64,000 nt of DNA from SZUA-430 sp044220975 (GTDB taxonomy: Bacteria; Pseudomonadota; Alphaproteobacteria; Micropepsales; Micropepsaceae): the NCBI GenBank assembly GCA_044220975.1, contig JBGAPZ010000021.1, positions 1 through 64,000 on the forward strand, given 5' to 3'. The translations under genes and the position numbers were made by a program. Of the stretch, positions 24,759 through 33,288 are shown one piece after another (positions within the stretch are counted from its first letter, which is position 1; the number at the start of each line of letters is the position of its first letter). Below the pieces are notes generated by a model. That model was not told the DNA's origin and did no database searches. It saw nothing but the letters and a program-made list of their open reading frames with translations.

Positions 24759-25760
24759 TTACTGCAGCGGCGCGGTGAGCCGGTTGATCACATCGGCCAT
24801 CGTCACGCCATCGGCGCGGGCCGTGAAGTTGAGCGCCATCCTATGACGCAAAATCGGCGGCGCGAGCGCGACCACGTCGTCAACCGACGGGGCGAAGCGA
24901 CCCTCGATCAGTGCGCGGGCACGCACAGCCAGCGAGAACGCTTGGCTCGCACGCGGACTTGGACCCCACGCAACGTGATCTTTGATGCTCTGTGCGCCGC
25001 CTTCCTCGGGACGCGCGCTGCGCACGAGAGTTAAGATTGCTTCCAGCACTTTTTCACCAACGGGAATCGCGCGGACGAGACGTTGGAAGAACATGATGTC
25101 TTGGGCGCGGATGACTTCTTTGGGCTGCTCTTCGCTAACGCCGGTGGTTGCCAGCAGTACGCGTTTTTCGGCTTCGAGGTCGGGGTAACCGACGTCGATC
25201 TGCATGAGAAAGCGGTCGAGTTGAGCTTCTGGAAGGGGATAAGTGCCTTCCTGTTCGAGCGGATTTTGCGTCGCCAAAACGTGGAACGGATGCGGCAGGT
25301 CGTAGCGCATGCCGGCGACGGTCACGTGGTGCTCTTGCATGGCCTGCAACAGCGCCGATTGCGTGCGCGGGCTCGCGCGGTTGATTTCGTCGGCCATGAG
25401 AAGCTGAGCGAAGACAGGGCCCTTGATGAAGCGGAACGAACGGCGGCCGGTTTCCGCTTCCTCCAGGACTTCCGAACCCACGATGTCTGCAGGCATCAAG
25501 TCCGGCGTGAATTGGATGCGCTTGGTCGCAAGGCCGAGTACGATACCCAACGCCTCGACCAGGCGGGTTTTGGCGAGGCCCGGCACGCCGACCAATAGGC
25601 CGTGACCGCCCGCCAAAATCGTGACGAGTACCTGATCGACAACGGCGCGCTGGCCGAAAATTACCCGGCCGATCGCTTCGCGGACCGCAGCGATTCGCGC
25701 GACCGCGTGTTCGACTTCGCGAACGATCGAGTCAGAGGTTTCTAGGGCTTGGTTGCTCAA
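24759..25760 (-). CDS. MoxR-family AAA+ ATPase
   Basis: The 333-residue ATPase has Walker A GVPGLAKT (about residues 58-65), Walker B with LLMADEINRASPRTQ (about 120-134), sensor 1 ATQNPLEQEGTYPLPEAQLDRF and the C-terminal lid ending in NRLTAPLQ. MoxR proteins act as chaperone-like factors that activate VWA-domain proteins; here the next three genes include VWA-like domains. The start appears to be a TTG at 25760 with GAAGG upstream, and no ATG fits before the conserved region. It is first in the operon; the promoter lies in the 180-bp divergent gap to 25943. Confidence 0.92.
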   Translation of the reverse strand: MSNQALETSDSIVREVEHAVARIAAVREAIGRVIFGQRAVVDQVLVTILAGGHGLLVGVPGLAKTRLVEALGIVLGLATKRIQFTPDLMPADIVGSEVLEEAETGRRSFRFIKGPVFAQLLMADEINRASPRTQSALLQAMQEHHVTVAGMRYDLPHPFHVLATQNPLEQEGTYPLPEAQLDRFLMQIDVGYPDLEAEKRVLLATTGVSEEQPKEVIRAQDIMFFQRLVRAIPVGEKVLEAILTLVRSARPEEGGAQSIKDHVAWGPSPRASQAFSLAVRARALIEGRFAPSVDDVVALAPPILRHRMALNFTARADGVTMADVINRLTAPLQ

Positions 25761-25942
25761 ATTAAAGCAGCCTTCGGTTCGAGGTTTGGATAACGCGCAG
25801 GGCGCACGGCTTTTCTATGGCACAGTTCGCCCAGAGTTATAGCTAAACCTGGGCCATGGACAGAACGGCTTGAGGTCCTATGCTCAACATCAGTTGAACT
25901 GTCGGATTAACTCCCGGAAAGGCCGCGAGGTCCCGCGTTAAC

Positions 25943-26548
25943 ATGTCCAATTCGGCACAGGATCCGATGCATTGGGGTGCGCCCGCGCCGGACTTCCTGC
26001 GTGGGCTTGCGGAGGCCCAAGCCGAGGCTGCGCACACGCGCAAGTTGCCACCGATCGACAAGTGGAATCCGCCGGACTGCGGCGACATCGATATGCGCAT
26101 CTCGGTCGACGGAACTTGGTTCTATCTCGGTACCCCGATCGGGCGGCCGGCGCTCGTGCGGCTGTTCTCGACGATCCTGCGTCGCGAAGCGGACGGCCGG
26201 TATGTGCTGGTCACGCCGGTCGAGAAGGTTGGGTTGACGGTGGAGGACGCGCCGTTCGTCGCCGTACGCGTCGATGCAGAAGGTGAAGGGAACGCACGGC
26301 GTCTGCGGTTCTTGACGAACGTGGGCGACGAGGTCATCGCCGGGTCTGAACATCCGTTGCGGGTCGCGTTCCGCGGGACCGAACCACGCCCCTATGTTCA
26401 TGTGCGCGGCGGGCTTGAGGCACGCGTGTCGCGCGCAGTGTTCTACGAACTCGTTGCGATGGCCGAGGAACGGGCGACCACGGCGGGACGCGCGTTGGTC
26501 GTGCGGAGTGAAGGCGTGGACTTTTCGTTGGGATCGCCGGACGCGTGA
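25943..26548 (+). CDS. DUF1285 protein
   Basis: The 201-residue protein matches DUF1285, with the pattern PPIDKWNPPDCGDIDMRI near residue 36, GTWFYLGTPIGRPALVRLFS and ILRREADGRYVLVTPVEK. It is a soluble protein of unknown function widely conserved in alphaproteobacteria, typically just before a NUDIX and a CCA-adding enzyme gene, as here. The next gene overlaps it by four bases (GTGA). Confidence 0.9.
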   Translation: MSNSAQDPMHWGAPAPDFLRGLAEAQAEAAHTRKLPPIDKWNPPDCGDIDMRISVDGTWFYLGTPIGRPALVRLFSTILRREADGRYVLVTPVEKVGLTVEDAPFVAVRVDAEGEGNARRLRFLTNVGDEVIAGSEHPLRVAFRGTEPRPYVHVRGGLEARVSRAVFYELVAMAEERATTAGRALVVRSEGVDFSLGSPDA

Positions 26549-27168
26549 GTATCGATCAGGACTTGCGTCAGCGATTGACCGAGCGCTTGACGCTTGGCGG
26601 GGCTTTGGACGCGCCGAAGCGCGGGGACTTCGATCTCAATCCCCGGATGCGGGAAGAGCATTCGCCCGAGCGCGTATTGCGTCCGGCTGCGGTGTTGATT
26701 CCGATCGTCGAGCGTCGGGCCGGCTTGAGCGTCTTGTTCACCCGACGTGCGGATCACCTGGCGCGGCATGCGGGACAGGTCAGTTTTCCCGGTGGCCGCG
26801 TCGGCGATGAGGACTTAGATGCGGTTGCGGCAGCGTTGCGGGAGACCGAGGAAGAGGTTGGGTTGGCACGCTCGTTTGTCGAGGTGCGCGGGGAACTTGA
26901 CCGTTACGAGACGGGGACGGGATTTGCGATTCAGCCGTTCGTCGCGTTGGTGCGCGATGGGTTCGAGTTGACGATCGATGCGTCGGAAGTGGCGGAAGCG
27001 TTCGAAGTGCCGTTCGCGTTCTTGATGGATCAGCGCAATCACAAGCAGGAGACCGCGACCTGGCAGGGGCGGGAGCGGCGGTATTACGCAATGCAGTACG
27101 AGCGGCATTACATTTGGGGCGCGACGGCGGGGATACTGGTCAACCTCTATGAGCGGCTGTACGGCTGA
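26545..27168 (+). CDS. NUDIX hydrolase, CoA pyrophosphatase type
   Basis: The 207-residue protein contains the NuCoA region LFTRRADHLARHAGQVSFPGG and a Nudix box (GRVGDEDLDAVAAALRETEEEVGL) near residues 91-115, the pattern of NudL-type coenzyme A pyrophosphatases that cut CoA to phosphopantetheine and ADP. It starts with GTG overlapping the DUF1285 stop, so it is translationally coupled to it. Confidence 0.9.
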   Translation: MSIDQDLRQRLTERLTLGGALDAPKRGDFDLNPRMREEHSPERVLRPAAVLIPIVERRAGLSVLFTRRADHLARHAGQVSFPGGRVGDEDLDAVAAALRETEEEVGLARSFVEVRGELDRYETGTGFAIQPFVALVRDGFELTIDASEVAEAFEVPFAFLMDQRNHKQETATWQGRERRYYAMQYERHYIWGATAGILVNLYERLYG

Positions 27169-27171
27169 GCG

Positions 27172-28407
27172 ATGACCGCTTCGATCCAGACACAACCTTG
27201 GCTCAACGCGCCAGAGACGCGCGCCGTGATGGACGCGCTGACCGCGAACGGCGGCGCCGCGCGGTTCGTCGGCGGCTGCGTGCGAAACGCACTGATGGGC
27301 GTGCCGGTGGACGACATCGACATCGCGACGCCGCTGACACCGGACGAGGTGACGCGCCGGCTCGTGGCCGCGGGCATGCAAGCGGTGCCCACCGGCATTG
27401 AGCATGGAACGATCACGGCGGTTGCCAACAAAAAGCCATTCGAGATCACGACGCTTCGGCGCGACGTCTCAACCGACGGCCGGCGTGCGACGGTTGCGTT
27501 CAGTCAGGATTGGGCGGAAGACGCTTCGCGGCGCGACTTCACGATGAACGCGCTCTACGCGGACCAAACGGGGCAAGTGTTCGATTTGATCGGTGGCATT
27601 GCCGATCTTCAGGCGCGCCATGTGCGCTTCATCGGCGATGCGTCGCGACGCATCGCGGAGGACTATCTTCGCATCCTGAGGCTGTTTCGTTTTCACGCCT
27701 GGTATGGCAAGGGCGAGATCGATGCGGATGGCCTGGCGGCATGCGCTGCGGCGCGTTCGCAGATCAAGACGCTGTCGGGTGAGCGCATCCAGAAGGAAAT
27801 GTTGAAGCTGATGGGCGCGGAGCATCCGGTCCCGGTGCTGCGCGCCATGGCGGCGTCGGGCGTGCTCGGCGAAGTGCTGCCCGGCGAACTCAAGTTCGCG
27901 CGGTTTCAGCGCCTGTGCGAGATCGACGCCGAACAGTTCTTCGAGGCTGATGGGTTGCTCAGGCTTGGCGCGTTGCTCGGCGATACGGCGCGAGCGGACG
28001 AGATCGCCACGCGCTGGCGGCTTTCGAACGACAACCGGGACCGGCTTAGCGACATGCTGGGTCAGCCCACAAAGATCGTCTCCTATCTGTCGATCCTTGA
28101 AGTGCGGCGCGCGCTTTATCGTTTCGGCGTGTCGTTGTTCAAGGATTGGGTGCGGTTGCGCTGGGCGGAAGATCCGAAAGCTTCGAACACTTACCAGTGG
28201 CAAGCACTGCTCGCGCTAGCCGATGGATGGGTCCGGCCGGTATTTCCGCTGAACGGCTCGAACGTGATGGCGGCCGGCGTGCCGCACGGACCGCTTGTTG
28301 GGAAGGTCTTGGGCGAAGTCGAAGCTTGGTGGATCGACAGCGACTTCACCGATGATCCGTTTTCCCTGGCTGAACGCTTGAAGGCGGTCGTGCAGGCGAC
28401 GATTTGA
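27172..28407 (+). CDS. cca: CCA tRNA nucleotidyltransferase / poly(A) polymerase family
   Basis: The 411-residue enzyme adds or repairs the 3' CCA of tRNAs. The nucleotidyltransferase signature is RFVGGCVRNALMG (about residues 31-43) with the catalytic acids in VDDIDIATPL, followed by TTLRRDVSTDGRRATVAF, SRRDFTMNALYAD and the RNA-binding RIAEDYLRILRLFRFHAWYG. It lacks an HD domain. The ATG is 4 bases after the NUDIX stop. The one tRNA of the window encodes its own CCA, so this enzyme probably serves repair, though poly(A) polymerase activity cannot be excluded. Confidence 0.92.
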   Translation: MTASIQTQPWLNAPETRAVMDALTANGGAARFVGGCVRNALMGVPVDDIDIATPLTPDEVTRRLVAAGMQAVPTGIEHGTITAVANKKPFEITTLRRDVSTDGRRATVAFSQDWAEDASRRDFTMNALYADQTGQVFDLIGGIADLQARHVRFIGDASRRIAEDYLRILRLFRFHAWYGKGEIDADGLAACAAARSQIKTLSGERIQKEMLKLMGAEHPVPVLRAMAASGVLGEVLPGELKFARFQRLCEIDAEQFFEADGLLRLGALLGDTARADEIATRWRLSNDNRDRLSDMLGQPTKIVSYLSILEVRRALYRFGVSLFKDWVRLRWAEDPKASNTYQWQALLALADGWVRPVFPLNGSNVMAAGVPHGPLVGKVLGEVEAWWIDSDFTDDPFSLAERLKAVVQATI

Positions 28408-28417
28408 GGGGTTTCTT

Positions 28418-29269
28418 ATGCCGCAGATCACAGTCATCGAAGGCTTAAGCATCGGCGGATCGGCCGAACGGGTGAACGAAGATGCGATGGGGGCGACGCC
28501 CTCGATTGCATTCGTGCTGGACGGCGTGACCAGTCTTTGCGAGACGCCCCTGTTGCCCGGCAAGAGCGATGCGGCTTGGGCTTCGCATACGGCTCGCGAT
28601 TTGTTTTTGGCGCAGGCAGGTTCGAAAGGTGGCGATCTTCGCGCGTTGATTACGACGGTCGCTGAGGGGATTACCGCGAAGTTCGAAGCAGAGCGGAGCA
28701 GACCGCCGCGCGAGCGTTACGAGCTCCCTTGGACGACGATGAGTTTGATCAGCGTCGAGGCCGGGCGACTTCATATCGCATACGTGGGCGATAGCCGGGT
28801 TCTGATCGAGACAGCCGACGACGAGGTGCACAATTTTGGGACCAACCCATCGCGCACGGCGTTCGAGGCGCGGCTCGCTGCAAAGATGATCGCATCGCGT
28901 AAAGGCCAACCGTTAGGGCCGGCGACTGTGCTGCCCGAGCTTCGTGCCGCGCGGAACACAGTGAACACCAACACCGGTTACTGGCTGTTGGGCGCCGATC
29001 CAGCGGTCGGTGCGCATGCGATCGTGACATCGCTCGCATTGTCGGGGCCTGCGACCGTGTTGCTGGCGACGGACGGATTCTACGCGCTGGTCGAGGACTA
29101 TCAGCGTTACGGCGATCGCGAGTTGATCGCGACGGCGCAGACGATCGGGCTGCAAGCGCTGGCGCGCGAATTGCGTCATATCGAAGACGACGATCCCGGC
29201 GGCGAACGCTATCCGCGCATGAAGAAGAGTGACGATGCGACGGCGCTGCTCGTCCGGGTCGAGCCCTAG
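28418..29269 (+). CDS. PP2C-type serine/threonine phosphatase-like protein
   Basis: The 283-residue protein has the PP2C metal-site patterns: N-E-D near residue 19 (RVNEDAMG), FVLDGVTSL (about 31-39), the middle strand LHIAYVGDSRVLI (about 111-123), and near the end ATDGFYALVEDY and KKSDDATALLV. These would form a two-metal phosphatase centre. No sensor domain or membrane segment is attached and no partner kinase is adjacent, so the target is unknown. It follows cca by 10 bases and is probably co-transcribed. Its end overlaps the convergent gene by 4 bases. Confidence 0.8.
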   Translation: MPQITVIEGLSIGGSAERVNEDAMGATPSIAFVLDGVTSLCETPLLPGKSDAAWASHTARDLFLAQAGSKGGDLRALITTVAEGITAKFEAERSRPPRERYELPWTTMSLISVEAGRLHIAYVGDSRVLIETADDEVHNFGTNPSRTAFEARLAAKMIASRKGQPLGPATVLPELRAARNTVNTNTGYWLLGADPAVGAHAIVTSLALSGPATVLLATDGFYALVEDYQRYGDRELIATAQTIGLQALARELRHIEDDDPGGERYPRMKKSDDATALLVRVEP

Positions 29270-29829
29270 CCGCCCTTCAGTTTGCGCAGGCTGCCCTTAA
29301 CGGTGCGGACGAATTTGCCGTCTTTCACGTTTGAGAACTCCAGGCGCATCTCTTTGCCTTGCACGCGGCGGCGGTAGGTTTGGAATTCGGGTTTTCCGTC
29401 CTCGTTGATCGTGAAGCAGGAGATTACAAGGCCGCTGCCGTCCAGTCTTGCCCAGTAAAGAATGCCGCCATTGTAGGGGTCGCTTTCGGCCTTCGCGCGC
29501 CAGGTGTTCGGCGTCGGCGCGGGGACGAATTCCACGGTTGTCGATTTCAGCACTTCGAGCGGCGCCTTCGGGTTGCCCTTCTGGCGCTGCAGTGTCGACC
29601 AGCTGAGCAAAAAGCCCCCAAGATCGGATTTTTTGATCGCGACGGCGATGTCGCGCTTCGATGTCGGGAAATCTTCGTCCGTTTCGCTGGACGCGGTCGC
29701 GGTGCCTTGCCAATCGCCATAGTAGGTGTCGAGAAGCAGCGGGGGCACCGGCACTTTCGTCGGGGCGGCGAGCGCTAGCGGAACGAAGAGAAGAAAGGTG
29801 GCTGCAACAGCCAAGCGAACAAACTGCAT
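29266..29829 (-). CDS. Secreted protein, unknown family
   Basis: The 187-residue product begins with a signal peptide (MQFVRLAVAATFLLFVPLALA), then a probable lipocalin-like or beta-barrel core starting DTYYGDWQGTATASS, with alternating strands and a basic C-terminus (RTVKGSLRKLKGG). Start 29829 follows GGAG. One unpaired-looking cysteine occurs (VISCFTI). I cannot name the family; the YxGxWxG start recalls proteins that bind hydrophobic ligands, which is a guess. Confidence 0.65.
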   Translation of the reverse strand: MQFVRLAVAATFLLFVPLALAAPTKVPVPPLLLDTYYGDWQGTATASSETDEDFPTSKRDIAVAIKKSDLGGFLLSWSTLQRQKGNPKAPLEVLKSTTVEFVPAPTPNTWRAKAESDPYNGGILYWARLDGSGLVISCFTINEDGKPEFQTYRRRVQGKEMRLEFSNVKDGKFVRTVKGSLRKLKGG

Positions 29830-29878
29830 GAACGCGACTCCGCTGACCATCAAGCGATAGCCGCCAGTTGGCTCCGCA

Positions 29879-30748
29879 TCAAGGCCAGCGAACCTCCGGC
29901 GGCATGGACATTAGGATTGCTTCGACGTTTCCGCCGGTTTTGAGGCCGAATTGGGTTCCACGGTCGTAGAGGAGGTTGAATTCGACGTAGCGGCCGCGGC
30001 GCATCAGCTGGTGTTCACGCTCTTCTTTCGTCCAGGGGCCGTTCATGTGGCGGCGGACGAGCTTGGGATAGACGTCCAAGAACGCGAGCCCGACGTCGCG
30101 CGTGAAGGCAAAATCGGCGTCCCAGTCGCCGGTGTCGAGGTTGTCATAGAAAATGCCGCCGACGCCGCGCGGCTCTCCGCGATGCGGCAGGAAAAAGTAC
30201 TCGTCGCACCAAGCCTTGAAGTCTTTGTAGTAAGTCGGATTGTGCCGATCGCAGGCGGCGCGCAATGCGGCGTGGAACGCGGCGGTGTCATCGTCGTTCG
30301 GCACCATCGGCGTCAGGTCGGCACCACCGCCGAACCAGGCTTTGCTGGTTACGATGTGGCGCGTGTTCATGTGTACCGCCGGCACGCGTGGGCTTTGCAT
30401 GTGCGCGACCAGGGAGATGCCCGAAGCCCAAAAGCGCGGGTCTTCCGCAGCGCCAGGTATCGACTTCGCAAACTCCTTGGAGAATGTGCCGTACACGGTC
30501 GAGATGTTGACACCCACCTTCTCGAACACGCGGCCGCGCATGACCGACATTGTGCCGCCACCTGCTTCGCCGCCTGCGACTGCGTCGCGCTTCCACACTT
30601 TGCGTTCGAAGCGACCGGCTGGGCGGTCAACGAATTGACCGGTCAGGTCGTCTTCAATGCCTTCGAAGGCGGCGCAAATGCGGTCGCGCAGTTCCTCAAA
30701 CCAGGCGGCTGCGCGCGCTTTTCGCTCGCCCGTAAGGTCGATGGTCAT
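29879..30748 (-). CDS. hemF: Oxygen-dependent coproporphyrinogen III oxidase
   Basis: HemF oxidatively decarboxylates coproporphyrinogen III to protoporphyrinogen IX in haem synthesis. The 289-residue protein is of usual length and shows the signatures GGGTMSVMRGRVFEKVGVN, RVPAVHMNTRHI, FGGGADLTP and a C-terminal RRGRYVEFNLLYDRGTQFGL. Its ATG overlaps the trmL stop by 4 bases, so the two are coupled. The pair is divergent from petABC, whose cytochromes need haem. Confidence 0.96.
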   Translation of the reverse strand: MTIDLTGERKARAAAWFEELRDRICAAFEGIEDDLTGQFVDRPAGRFERKVWKRDAVAGGEAGGGTMSVMRGRVFEKVGVNISTVYGTFSKEFAKSIPGAAEDPRFWASGISLVAHMQSPRVPAVHMNTRHIVTSKAWFGGGADLTPMVPNDDDTAAFHAALRAACDRHNPTYYKDFKAWCDEYFFLPHRGEPRGVGGIFYDNLDTGDWDADFAFTRDVGLAFLDVYPKLVRRHMNGPWTKEEREHQLMRRGRYVEFNLLYDRGTQFGLKTGGNVEAILMSMPPEVRWP

Positions 30749-31203
30749 ATCTGGCTTTCCCCAAAGGCGCCGGTTTGGCGCAGAGCTTCGCCGAGGATCA
30801 TCGCCGCCGCAACGGCCACATTGAGCGAGCGCATGCCGTCTGCGAGCGGGATGCGTACCGTTTCGTGGGCCTGTGCAGCGACCTCTGCCGTTACGCCAGC
30901 GCTTTCGCGGCCTAGCAGCAACGTGTCGTCGGGGCGGTAGTCGATGGCGGTGTACGCGTTCCGCGCTTTCGTGGTCGCGAGAATGAGACGTGCTTTGTTT
31001 TGTTCGCGAAATGCCCCCCAAGATGCGTGGCGCGTGACGTCGGCGCGCGGCAGATAATCCAGGCCTGCGCGCTTCAGGCTCGCGTCGCCGAACGGAAAGC
31101 CGCAGGGTTCGATGATGTCGATCGCGACATTCATGCACGCGCCGAGCCGAATAATCGTGCCCGTGTTGGCGGCAATGTCCGGTTGGAAGAGAGCGATGCG
31201 CAT
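30745..31203 (-). CDS. trmL: tRNA (cytidine(34)-2'-O)-methyltransferase TrmL
   Basis: The 152-residue SPOUT enzyme methylates the 2'-O of the wobble nucleotide of tRNA-Leu isoacceptors. Motifs: IAANTGTIIRLGACM (about residues 11-25), LLLGRESAGV, and the knot sequence IPLADGMRSLNVAVAAAMIL at the C-terminus. Start 31203 gives the normal length; the longer frame to 31245 lacks support. It is first in an operon with hemF. The divergent gap to petA is about 210 bases. Confidence 0.94.
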   Translation of the reverse strand: MRIALFQPDIAANTGTIIRLGACMNVAIDIIEPCGFPFGDASLKRAGLDYLPRADVTRHASWGAFREQNKARLILATTKARNAYTAIDYRPDDTLLLGRESAGVTAEVAAQAHETVRIPLADGMRSLNVAVAAAMILGEALRQTGAFGESQI

Positions 31204-31248
31204 CGATGACCAAACGATCCACTGCACGACGCAGCGTTGCGCCATTTA

Positions 31249-31265
31249 TGCGGCATCGTGCCGCA
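31249..31265. promoter_or_regulatory. Dyad TGCGGCA-TCG-TGCCGCA between trmL and petA
   Basis: Perfect 17-base inverted repeat in the divergent promoter region of trmL-hemF and petABC, about 46 bases upstream of the trmL start. It may be an operator or the base of an mRNA hairpin in the leader of either operon. Confidence 0.45.
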
Positions 31266-31412
31266 AGACCATAGGGGGGCGACTCTCTATTTTGCCGCGG
31301 AATTCAAGGCCTTGCCGAAGGTTCGGCGCGGTTTGTCACCGCGACGGATCCACATCTCAAAACCACATCTTCTTCGTCCCACATTTTCTTGTGCCCAGAG
31401 GGGGCTTCGACC

Positions 31413-31976
31413 TTGGCGCATTCCATGGACAACGCCAACGTTACCCGGCGTGATTTCATCTACGTGGCCTCAGCGGCCGCTGCGGGGGTCGGTCTTGCCG
31501 CCTCGCTTTGGCCCTTCATCGATCAAATGAATCCGGCGGCCGATACGCTGGCTTTGAAAGAGGTCGAGTTCGATTTGTCGCCGCTGATACCGGGACAGAT
31601 CGTGACCATCGAGTGGCAGAAGAAGCCCGTCTTCATCCGCCGCCGTACACCGGAAGAGATCAAGGCTGCCGAGGACACGCCGCTTGAGGGGCTGCGCGAT
31701 CCGCAAGCGGACAAAGACCGCGTGCAGAAACCGGAATGGCTGATCCTGGTTGCGACATGCACCCATTTGGGCTGCGTGCCCGACAAGAACAACAAGGGCG
31801 AATTCGGCGGATGGCTGTGCGCTTGCCACGGTTCGCAGTACGACACGTCGGGACGCATTCGCAAAGGTCCGGCGCCAAAGAACCTGGCGGTGCCGCCGTA
31901 TCAATTCCTGACGGACACCAAAGTGCTGATCGGCGCGGCTCCCAAGCCTGCTGCCGCTGTCGCTGAACACGGTTGA
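31413..31976 (+). CDS. petA: Ubiquinol-cytochrome c reductase, Rieske iron-sulfur subunit
   Basis: The Rieske subunit of the cytochrome bc1 complex carries electrons from ubiquinol to cytochrome c1. The 187-residue protein has a twin-arginine type anchor (TRRDFIYVASAAAAGVGLAA) and the [2Fe-2S] ligands in CTHLGC and CACHGSQ. I choose the TTG at 31413 because GAGGGGG lies 8 bases before it; the ATG at 31425 would be 20 bases from that site and is the alternative. First gene of petABC; petB starts 8 bases after the stop. Confidence 0.93.
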   Translation: MAHSMDNANVTRRDFIYVASAAAAGVGLAASLWPFIDQMNPAADTLALKEVEFDLSPLIPGQIVTIEWQKKPVFIRRRTPEEIKAAEDTPLEGLRDPQADKDRVQKPEWLILVATCTHLGCVPDKNNKGEFGGWLCACHGSQYDTSGRIRKGPAPKNLAVPPYQFLTDTKVLIGAAPKPAAAVAEHG

Positions 31977-31984
31977 GGGCGGTC

Positions 31985-33277
31985 ATGGCACACGGAAACT
32001 ACTCCTACAAACCCACGAACGCCTTCACGAAGTGGCTGGATTCGCGGCTTCCGATTATCCGGTTGCTCGACGAGACGATGCTGCAGTTCCCAACGCCAAA
32101 GAACCTCAATATGTGGTTCACGTTCGGCGGTATCCTGACGTTCATGCTCGCGGTGCAGATCGTCTCGGGCATCGTGCTTGCCATGCACTACGTGCCGCAC
32201 GAGACGCTGGCGTTCGACAGCGTCGAGCGCATCATGCGCGATGTGAACTACGGCTGGCTGTTGCGCTACATGCATTCGAACGGCGCTTCGATGTTCTTTG
32301 TGGCCGTCTACTTGCACATTTTCCGCGGGCTCTATTACGGGTCGTTCAAGGCGCCGCGTGAGGTGCTTTGGTTGCTCGGAATCGTGATCTACCTGCTCAT
32401 GATGGCAACGGGGTTCCTCGGCTACACGCTGCCTTGGGGTCAGATGTCGTTCTGGGGCGCGACCGTGATCACGAACTTCTTCTCGGCGATCCCACTTGTC
32501 GGCGAAAGCATTACCCAGTGGCTGTGGGGGTCATTTGCGGTCGACAATACGACGCTGCAACGGTTCTTCTCGCTGCACTATCTCTTGCCGTTCGTGATCG
32601 CGGGCGTGGTCGTCCTGCATATTTGGGCGCTGCACGTTCCGGGCAACAACAACCCGCTCGGCATCGACGTGAAGGGGCCGCAGGACACGGTGCCGTTCCA
32701 TCCGTACTACACGACCAAGGACGGTTTCTGGATTGCTGTCTTCCTGATCGTGTTCAGCTATTTCATCTTCTTCAATCCGAACGCGCTCGGGCACTCGGAC
32801 AACTATATTCCGGCAAACCGGCTGGCGACGCCCGCCCACATCGTGCCCGAGTGGTACTACCTGCCGCTCTACGCGATCTTGCGGTCGGTGCCGGACAAGT
32901 TGATCGGCGTCATCTTGATGTTCACGGCGATCCTCGTTTGGGCGTTGTTGCCGTGGCTCGATACGTCACGCGTACGGTCGAACAACTTCCGCCCGATCAT
33001 GCGGCAGTTTTTCTGGATCTTGATGGTCGTGATTTTCCTGCTTGGCTATCTGGGTGCGCAGACGGCGGACGACACGAACCTCGTCTTCTTCGGTGTGGAG
33101 TTGCCGATCGGGAAGCTGATCCTGTCGCAGCTCCTGACGGCTTACTACTTCCTCCACTTCTTTCTGATCACGCCCGTTGTCGGACTTATGGAGACGCCCA
33201 ATCCCGTGCCGGAAAGCATCTCGAAGGCGGTGTTGGCGAAGAAGAGCGGCGGCGCTGTCCCCGCGGCGGCAGAGTGA
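31985..33277 (+). CDS. petB: Cytochrome b subunit of the bc1 complex
   Basis: The 430-residue, multi-helix membrane protein holds hemes bL and bH. Paired histidine ligands are seen in RYMHSNG / LHIFRG and in SLHYLLPF / LHIWALH, and the quinol-oxidation site motif PEWYYLP lies near residue 293. GAGGGCGG precedes the ATG. It is followed by petC with a 4-base or short gap depending on the petC start. It is the bacterial one-piece form, not a b6/subunit IV split. Confidence 0.97.
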   Translation: MAHGNYSYKPTNAFTKWLDSRLPIIRLLDETMLQFPTPKNLNMWFTFGGILTFMLAVQIVSGIVLAMHYVPHETLAFDSVERIMRDVNYGWLLRYMHSNGASMFFVAVYLHIFRGLYYGSFKAPREVLWLLGIVIYLLMMATGFLGYTLPWGQMSFWGATVITNFFSAIPLVGESITQWLWGSFAVDNTTLQRFFSLHYLLPFVIAGVVVLHIWALHVPGNNNPLGIDVKGPQDTVPFHPYYTTKDGFWIAVFLIVFSYFIFFNPNALGHSDNYIPANRLATPAHIVPEWYYLPLYAILRSVPDKLIGVILMFTAILVWALLPWLDTSRVRSNNFRPIMRQFFWILMVVIFLLGYLGAQTADDTNLVFFGVELPIGKLILSQLLTAYYFLHFFLITPVVGLMETPNPVPESISKAVLAKKSGGAVPAAAE

Positions 33278-33288
33278 TGGGGGCGATC

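Noticed and set aside
30749..31222. Upstream extension of hemF across trmL
   Set aside because: The family N-terminus begins at 30748 and trmL is clearly coding in another frame.
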